This document shows, one piece after another, positions 60,090-64,000 of a DNA stretch of 64,000 bases (positions within the stretch are counted from its first letter, which is position 1; each line of letters opens with the position of its first letter). Origin of the DNA: Pseudobdellovibrionaceae bacterium. GTDB lineage: Bacteria; Bdellovibrionota; Bdellovibrionia; Bdellovibrionales; UBA1609. The position numbers and the translations under genes are program-made. Under the pieces are notes generated by a model that searched no databases, had not been told where the DNA came from, and worked only from the letters and a program-made list of their open reading frames with translations. The stretch spans positions 2,604,001-2,668,000 of the forward strand of contig CP060220.1 of NCBI GenBank assembly GCA_023898385.1, given 5' to 3'.

Positions 60090-61166
60090 GTGATCATAGC
60101 CTATTGCCGATATGAAACTGTGACATTTTCAAATTACATTATTCATTTTCTAGTTGTGTTGAGTTTTTGGTTTTACGCTCTCGACTTTAGTGTGGCTCAG
60201 ATGGACCCAACTTCAACACTTTTGCTTCGGCAAACCACTCGTGGGTCGTCAGAAGACGCTTTTGATACCAGTCGATATGAAATCGCGGATCCACCAGCAA
60301 GAGTGCAGCAACCACAGGAGCCGGTGAGAAAGCTGCAAACTCCTGAAGCAAAGAAGGAACAACCGGCTTCCACACAGAACGATGCGGGAGTGCCAATGCA
60401 GGAGCCGGCCGAGTCATCGCCATCTGCAGAATTAACTCCGCTTAGCCCCGAGCCTGCAATGAACTTGCTCGATCTCGCGGTGGCACCAACCTATATGTAT
60501 CACCACGCACAAAGTAGCTATTGGTACCGTGATCATTTTTCGTCAGGCGCAGGGCTTTCGGTGGATCTCAGTGTGTGGGTGGCACCAGAAATGGCTTTAT
60601 CTACAGGTCTTCTCACAAGCCTCGGGCACTCCACATCGGGCTCGGTGACGGGTGATCGCAACGTGGCCTTTCAGCACGATTGGTTTACTGCGGGCTTAAA
60701 GTTTCGCAATCTATATGGGCCAACGGCGGCCCCGATTTATCTACTATACGGCATTGAATACGCTGAGTATCGAGTGAGCGTGGACAAGACAGAGACGCAG
60801 AGAATCAGTTCCCATTCAACAGGGCCGCGGGTATTTTTTGAACTCAATAGGCCTCAGTCGGCGGGCGTATACAGTTCGGTGGGGGTTGAATTTCTGCCAA
60901 GCCTCCTGCACAAAGAAGAGGCTACAGCGCTAGATCTGCAATCGGGCACCAGCGTAAAGGCCTTTGCCGTGGGTTTGTGGTTGGGGCGAACCTACCAGCT
61001 GAACAGCGACCACCAGGTGTTTTGGAAGCTATCTCATAAAGCTGAAAATATCGTTTTTTCAGGAACCGCCAATACGGTAGACCCTATAAGTGGAGTGGCT
61101 CCAGAAAATGTGTCAGTCACCAATAGTTTCACTATGTTTCAGTTTGGCTTTGTTTGGGGAGACTGA
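60090..61166 (+). CDS. predicted outer-membrane barrel protein
   Basis: About 358 residues from GTG 60090 (GTG 60120 also possible; neither has a strong ribosome site). A signal peptide ends near DFSVAQ, then a Pro/Gln/Glu-rich linker (residues 60-125), then about 230 residues of alternating strands (LSVDLSVWVAPEMALSTG, WFTAGLKFRNLYG, VFWKLSHKAENIVF) like a small outer-membrane barrel. It has a similar layout to the barrel part of the divergent neighbour, with which it shares a 45-bp spacer. Its 3' end overlaps dedA by 54 bp. Confidence 0.65.
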   Translation: MIIAYCRYETVTFSNYIIHFLVVLSFWFYALDFSVAQMDPTSTLLLRQTTRGSSEDAFDTSRYEIADPPARVQQPQEPVRKLQTPEAKKEQPASTQNDAGVPMQEPAESSPSAELTPLSPEPAMNLLDLAVAPTYMYHHAQSSYWYRDHFSSGAGLSVDLSVWVAPEMALSTGLLTSLGHSTSGSVTGDRNVAFQHDWFTAGLKFRNLYGPTAAPIYLLYGIEYAEYRVSVDKTETQRISSHSTGPRVFFELNRPQSAGVYSSVGVEFLPSLLHKEEATALDLQSGTSVKAFAVGLWLGRTYQLNSDHQVFWKLSHKAENIVFSGTANTVDPISGVAPENVSVTNSFTMFQFGFVWGD

Positions 61167-61856
61167 TCGCGACAGGGGCGCGGCAGCCTCGTCGCTCTCG
61201 CTTTCGGGTACATTCTTTGATTTTTTGACTCGCTTGTAAACTACGTACACTAAAATGAGGGCCACCACGACGCTAAAGATCACAATATTGAACTCTTTCG
61301 CCACATCTAATAAAGAATCAAGTGTGGTGGGGTCTGTTTTCAATTGATTGCCAAACCACCATCCCAGCATGATCCACACCGGCACACTGATGAGTGCGGC
61401 AAAGCCATCCAACATAAAAAATACGACGGGTCGCACTCCCAAAATACCAGACGTTAAAAAAAGCGGTGAACGCAATCCCGGTAAAAACCGAGCTGTAAAG
61501 CAAATGAAATGGGAGTTTCCCAAAACTTTTTCGCGAGCGAGTGCGATTCTTTTTTCGTTAAAGATAGATCGAAAAATCGGGAGCTTAAAAACTCGGTAAC
61601 CCATTTTTCGACCCATATAAAAAAGGGTGGCATCACCAATCATGACTCCCACAAAGCACGACAAAAACGCACCGGTGAGGGAAATATTACCTAGCCCAGC
61701 CAAAAGGCCAGCTGTAATGAGGGTGATGTCTTCCGGGATCGGGATGCCAAAACCACAAATCAAAAGAACGCCAATAATGATGCTGTAGGCTGTGAACCCG
61801 CTAAAGCCCTGCATGAAAAGGATCAGTTTTAATGATAGGGTGGGCGTGGGTTCCAT
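61113..61856 (-). CDS. DedA family membrane protein
   Basis: A 247-residue inner-membrane protein with the DedA/SNARE-associated pattern: GIPIPEDITLITAGLLAGLG, GVMIGDATLFYMGRKMG and the conserved FTARFLPGLRSPLFLTSG with the membrane-reentrant Gly-Arg motif. DedA proteins act as undecaprenyl-phosphate or phospholipid translocators or support membrane energy (established for E. coli family members). The C-terminus is an acidic cytoplasmic tail. It converges with the barrel gene with 54 bp overlap. Confidence 0.92.
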   Translation of the reverse strand: MEPTPTLSLKLILFMQGFSGFTAYSIIIGVLLICGFGIPIPEDITLITAGLLAGLGNISLTGAFLSCFVGVMIGDATLFYMGRKMGYRVFKLPIFRSIFNEKRIALAREKVLGNSHFICFTARFLPGLRSPLFLTSGILGVRPVVFFMLDGFAALISVPVWIMLGWWFGNQLKTDPTTLDSLLDVAKEFNIVIFSVVVALILVYVVYKRVKKSKNVPESESDEAAAPLSRSVSPNKAKLKHSETIGD

Positions 61857-61872
61857 ATGGTCCTATATCCAG

Positions 61873-61908
61873 TTGGGTCCGATGCGGAAAAACAGTATAA
61901 TATCTTTC
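61873..61908 (+). promoter_or_regulatory. promoter for a leaderless response regulator
   Basis: TTGGGT (61873-61878), a 17-base spacer and a perfect TATAAT (61896-61901) are followed by 7 bases to the ATG at 61909. The first transcribed base would be at or next to the A of the start codon, and no Shine-Dalgarno sequence exists. Confidence 0.6.
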
Positions 61909-62289
61909 ATGGGAATAAAACTTGTTATAGTCGATGACGCCCCGTTTATCCGAGAAGTGGTGCGAGGGGTGATAGCTGGCAGTGAAATAGAGTGTATAGG
62001 GGAAGCTGCGGATGGTGAAGCGGCGGTTCGAATCGTGTTAGAGAGAAAGCCCGATGTTGTTTTGATGGATCTCGTGTTACCGGTAAAAAGTGGAATAGAA
62101 GCGGTTGAAGAAATATTGTCGGTGGCTTCTGGAGTTCGCATCGTGGCGTGTAGTACGATGAATCAAGAAGCGATGGTTTTAAAGGCTCTGAGCGTGGGCT
62201 GTTGTGACTATATAAGTAAACCATTTGAGGCAAAACGACTGCTTCAAGTTATAAGGGGCTGCGCGGGCAAGCGCCCAGCGCAGAAATAG
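61909..62289 (+). CDS. CheY-like single-domain response regulator
   Basis: A 126-residue receiver domain: acidic pair VDDAPF, phospho-acceptor Asp in VVLMDLVLP, the switch Ser-Thr in IVACSTMN and the Lys in YISKPF. There is no output domain, so it works through a partner, as CheY or Spo0F do. ATG 61909 is chosen from the domain start and the TATAAT upstream; longer in-frame starts would run into dedA's promoter region. A histidine kinase is not nearby. Confidence 0.9.
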   Translation: MGIKLVIVDDAPFIREVVRGVIAGSEIECIGEAADGEAAVRIVLERKPDVVLMDLVLPVKSGIEAVEEILSVASGVRIVACSTMNQEAMVLKALSVGCCDYISKPFEAKRLLQVIRGCAGKRPAQK

Positions 62290-62292
62290 AAT

Positions 62293-62655
62293 ATGTTTGG
62301 GTTAATATCATTTTCAAAGAGTCTTGCCATAACACTGATCATTGTTTTTTTGCTGCAAATTCGGGTGGGGAATAGCACGCTCGAAGAAAAGGCAATGTTC
62401 TGGATTCATGATTCATACATTATGGCCCCGGTACAGAAGGCGGCAGAAGGCGCGGTATTGATGATTCGAGATTCGTGGAATGCGCTGACGAAAAACATCA
62501 ACACCAAATATGCCGATTCGGTCAAGCGAGAAAACCAACCTGGATTTCGTGATGTGAAAATCCATTTCGACCGCAGCAAGGCCTATCTTGAGGAACAGGC
62601 CCGCAAGGCCGCTGAACAGCTTCAGGAAAACTCTGAAGGATCAGAAGAACTATAA
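62293..62655 (+). CDS. small membrane-anchored protein of unknown function
   Basis: A 120-residue protein with an N-terminal hydrophobic helix (SLAITLIIVFLLQIRVG), then amphipathic helices (EEKAMFWIHDSYIMAPVQKAAEG, partly) and a charged, probably coiled, C-terminal half. Not recognised. It begins 3 bp after the response regulator and is probably in the same transcript, which hints at a shared function. Confidence 0.7.
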   Translation: MFGLISFSKSLAITLIIVFLLQIRVGNSTLEEKAMFWIHDSYIMAPVQKAAEGAVLMIRDSWNALTKNINTKYADSVKRENQPGFRDVKIHFDRSKAYLEEQARKAAEQLQENSEGSEEL

Positions 62656-62666
62656 CTATAGGGCCA

Positions 62667-62876
62667 CTATTTTCGGCCGCTGCCCTGATAGCTTTTTCTA
62701 ACAGGCCTTTCTTCCTGAGAAGACTTGTTTACCAAAGCCGCCACCCGCCGTTGTTGCTTGTCTTTGTTTTGGCTGATCTTGCCTTTATCTAATGGGCAAT
62801 AGGCATTCGCGCTAGCAAAAGCCGACGAAACAGAAAAAACAAAGGAGGCTGCCAATATCCATTTAATTGCTTTCAT
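62667..62876 (-). CDS. small secreted basic protein
   Basis: A 69-residue protein; ATG 62876 follows AAGGAGGG. Signal peptide (AIKWILAASFVFSVSSAFA) is cleaved to give a basic mature peptide of about 48 residues with one Cys (NAYCPLDKG) and many Lys/Arg/Gln. It contains RRVAALVNKSS, sharing the hexapeptide VAALVN with the next minus-strand small gene. Function unknown. Confidence 0.65.
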   Translation of the reverse strand: MKAIKWILAASFVFSVSSAFASANAYCPLDKGKISQNKDKQQRRVAALVNKSSQEERPVRKSYQGSGRK

Positions 62877-63083
62877 CTCGCCCTCCTTATAGGGAGATCT
62901 AAAGTTAATAGCATCTTTCAATTCATTATATAGCGAGATGTGTGCCAGGTTGGCGGCCTTGAAGCTCAAAAAAAACCAGTTAATTTAGCTAGTTACGATG
63001 CTGCCCCAGAATAGATCGTCTAATCTTTTGACAGCTGGGTGCCATATTTGCGAATTCAAGCAACTTGGCGGGGGGCTTTGGTG

Positions 63084-63374
63084 CTACTTGCCCGCGCCTT
63101 TTTCAGATTGGGCACCAGACTCTGGAGAAGCGCCATTCCCGCCATTCACTAATGCCGCAACATATGAATTTACATTTCTGGCACTTCGATTGATCGGTGG
63201 CGCACTGGTGCTATTAGATTGCTTAGATCCACACTCATAACAGTCAGCTGTGGCAGCAGTCTCTGAATCTGAATATTTAGTATCATTGGGGTCACTATTT
63301 ACGTCTGAACCTGCCGAAAAAGCGGGTAAACCAAAAAGGCTTAAAGTGAGAAAAAAACATATTAAACGCATCAT
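63084..63374 (-). CDS. small secreted protein with VAALVN motif
   Basis: A 96-residue protein from ATG 63374 (preferred over ATG 63383, where the AAAGG site is too close). Signal peptide (RLICFFLTLSLFGLPAFSA), then an acidic, Ser/Asn-rich low-complexity chain with a CxxC (DCYECG) and YVAALVNGG, then a Gly-rich end. The ORF lies 12 bp after the YD-repeat gene on the same strand, so it is probably co-transcribed with it. Function unknown. Confidence 0.62.
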   Translation of the reverse strand: MMRLICFFLTLSLFGLPAFSAGSDVNSDPNDTKYSDSETAATADCYECGSKQSNSTSAPPINRSARNVNSYVAALVNGGNGASPESGAQSEKGAGK

Positions 63375-63386
63375 ATTGTTCATCCT

Positions 63387-64000
63387 TTAAATTTGTAGGT
63401 CACCAGTGGCGGGAGCAATAACCTCAAGCAGGTTGTTAAATACGTTGGCCACCTGTGTGGCCACGGTTATGCCCTGTTCACTCTTGACGTTTTGAATCTT
63501 ACCATTTTTATCATATTCAATACTGATACTGCCCAGGCCGGGGCGATCTACTAAGGCGGGCTTGCCAAAGCGCTCCTCATACATAATTGTTACTAGCTTA
63601 CGAGCTTGGTCTTCAATTAGATTGATGCGACCTTTGCGATCATAGCCAATCTTAATTTTTTGTCCGCTCGAGTTGCTTGCAACCACAAGATTGCATTTTT
63701 TTGAATCATAAGCGAACTGAGTAGAAATTTCTTTCTGAAGCTTGCGCACAGGTGCCGAGGCTGTTTTTGATTTGCCACCGGCCTTGGCTTTGGATTCATA
63801 GACAAAGTACTTCGTTGAAACCTGTGACACTTTCGTGCATTTTGTTTCATATTTAAAGAACATCTCTCTCGAGGGTTCAGTCCGCACTTTAAGTAGACCG
63901 TTGTCGTAATATTGGTAGCGGGTTCGTTGGGCGTTCTTCAGCACAGAAGTAGGTTTGCCAAAAACATCGTGATAGTAGGTGTCAGTGACTTCACCATTAT
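63387..64000 (-). CDS. YD-repeat-like protein, C-terminal part (5' partial)
   Basis: The frame is open to the window end, so the start and most of the protein are missing. The visible about 204 residues contain YD-type repeats: TYYHDVFGKPTSVLKN, YQYYDNGLLKVRTEP, FAYDSKKCNL, IGYDRKGRINLIED, SIEYDKNGKIQNVKS. Such repeats form the shells of RHS and related wall-associated proteins. The end (AVATQVANVFNNLLEVIAP-like helix) looks non-toxic and no clear toxin domain is visible. The annotated GTG-type start at 63944 would be internal. Confidence 0.75.
   Translation of the reverse strand, partial: NGEVTDTYYHDVFGKPTSVLKNAQRTRYQYYDNGLLKVRTEPSREMFFKYETKCTKVSQVSTKYFVYESKAKAGGKSKTASAPVRKLQKEISTQFAYDSKKCNLVVASNSSGQKIKIGYDRKGRINLIEDQARKLVTIMYEERFGKPALVDRPGLGSISIEYDKNGKIQNVKSEQGITVATQVANVFNNLLEVIAPATGDLQI

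Noticed and set aside
1..64000. tRNA or rRNA genes, CRISPR arrays, IS elements, prophage
   Set aside because: No cloverleaf-like segment, repeat-spacer array, transposase or phage genes were recognised; a tRNA scan was not possible.

Overview
The window looks like a chromosomal segment of a Gram-negative predatory-type bacterium, most likely from the Bdellovibrionota (Bdellovibrio and relatives). This is inferred from gene families, not from a search: TIGR02147-type regulators, the secreted VGNGGDIVVC family, many signal-peptide proteins of unknown function, an outer-membrane assembly lipoprotein (BamD), a LolA-like protein, Tat, PilT and a groESL operon without CIRCE. Coding density is very high. 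Genes overlap by 4 to 54 bp, several convergent pairs overlap at their 3' ends, and no gene-free stretch exceeds about 280 bp. I saw no rRNA, tRNA, CRISPR array, insertion sequence or prophage.

Layout. 1-3.2 kb: the C-terminal part of an M16 peptidase, an unknown gene, tatB-like, tatC and a converging lytic transglycosylase. 3.3-3.5 kb: a perfect 48-bp inverted repeat. 3.5-10.05 kb (minus): asnS followed closely by a propionyl-CoA carboxylase / methylmalonyl-CoA mutase operon, a route from propionyl-CoA (odd-chain fatty acids, branched amino acids) towards succinyl-CoA. 10.2-14.4 kb (minus): a subtilisin-like lipoprotein and a deoC-deoA-PNP nucleoside salvage operon. 15-16.2 kb: pilT. 16.4-24.6 kb (plus): RNase G, rplU, rpmA, obgE, a nadD-rsfS fusion, rlmH, comF, a LolA-like lipoprotein and rimO.

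24.8-32 kb: a tightly overlapping trio of secreted proteins whose first member looks like a small secretin, a PhoX-like Tat lipoprotein, an endonuclease/exonuclease/phosphatase protein, a GT39-type membrane glycosyltransferase and a tiny membrane peptide. 32-36.5 kb (minus): TPR-SH3 protein, cyclic-nucleotide-binding protein, AI-2E-type permease, bamD, TPR protein, hpt. 36.7-43 kb (plus): an unusual arginine-succinyltransferase-like cluster (aminotransferase, active-site-degenerate M20 protein, AstA, AstD) overlapping mltG. 43-48.6 kb: phosphofructokinase, alpha/beta hydrolase, photolyase, methyltransferase and secreted unknowns. 48.6-55.5 kb: secreted GNGGD protein, TIGR02147 regulator, ThiF/E1-like enzyme, HTH regulator, divergent pseudopilin-like gene, PspC protein and rmuC. 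55.7-58.4 kb: groESL with a clear terminator. 58.4-64 kb: two divergent outer-membrane barrel genes, DedA, a response regulator, small secreted proteins and the 3' end of a YD-repeat gene cut by the window end.

Points that stand out: several genes lack a Shine-Dalgarno sequence but carry a -10 hexamer 6-8 bases before the start codon, suggesting leaderless mRNAs. An intergenic element of about 80 bp occurs twice with matching predicted structure. The M20 protein of the succinyltransferase cluster lacks its metal-bridging Asp and the catalytic Glu pair. These calls come from reading the sequence alone; no database search or folding program was run.
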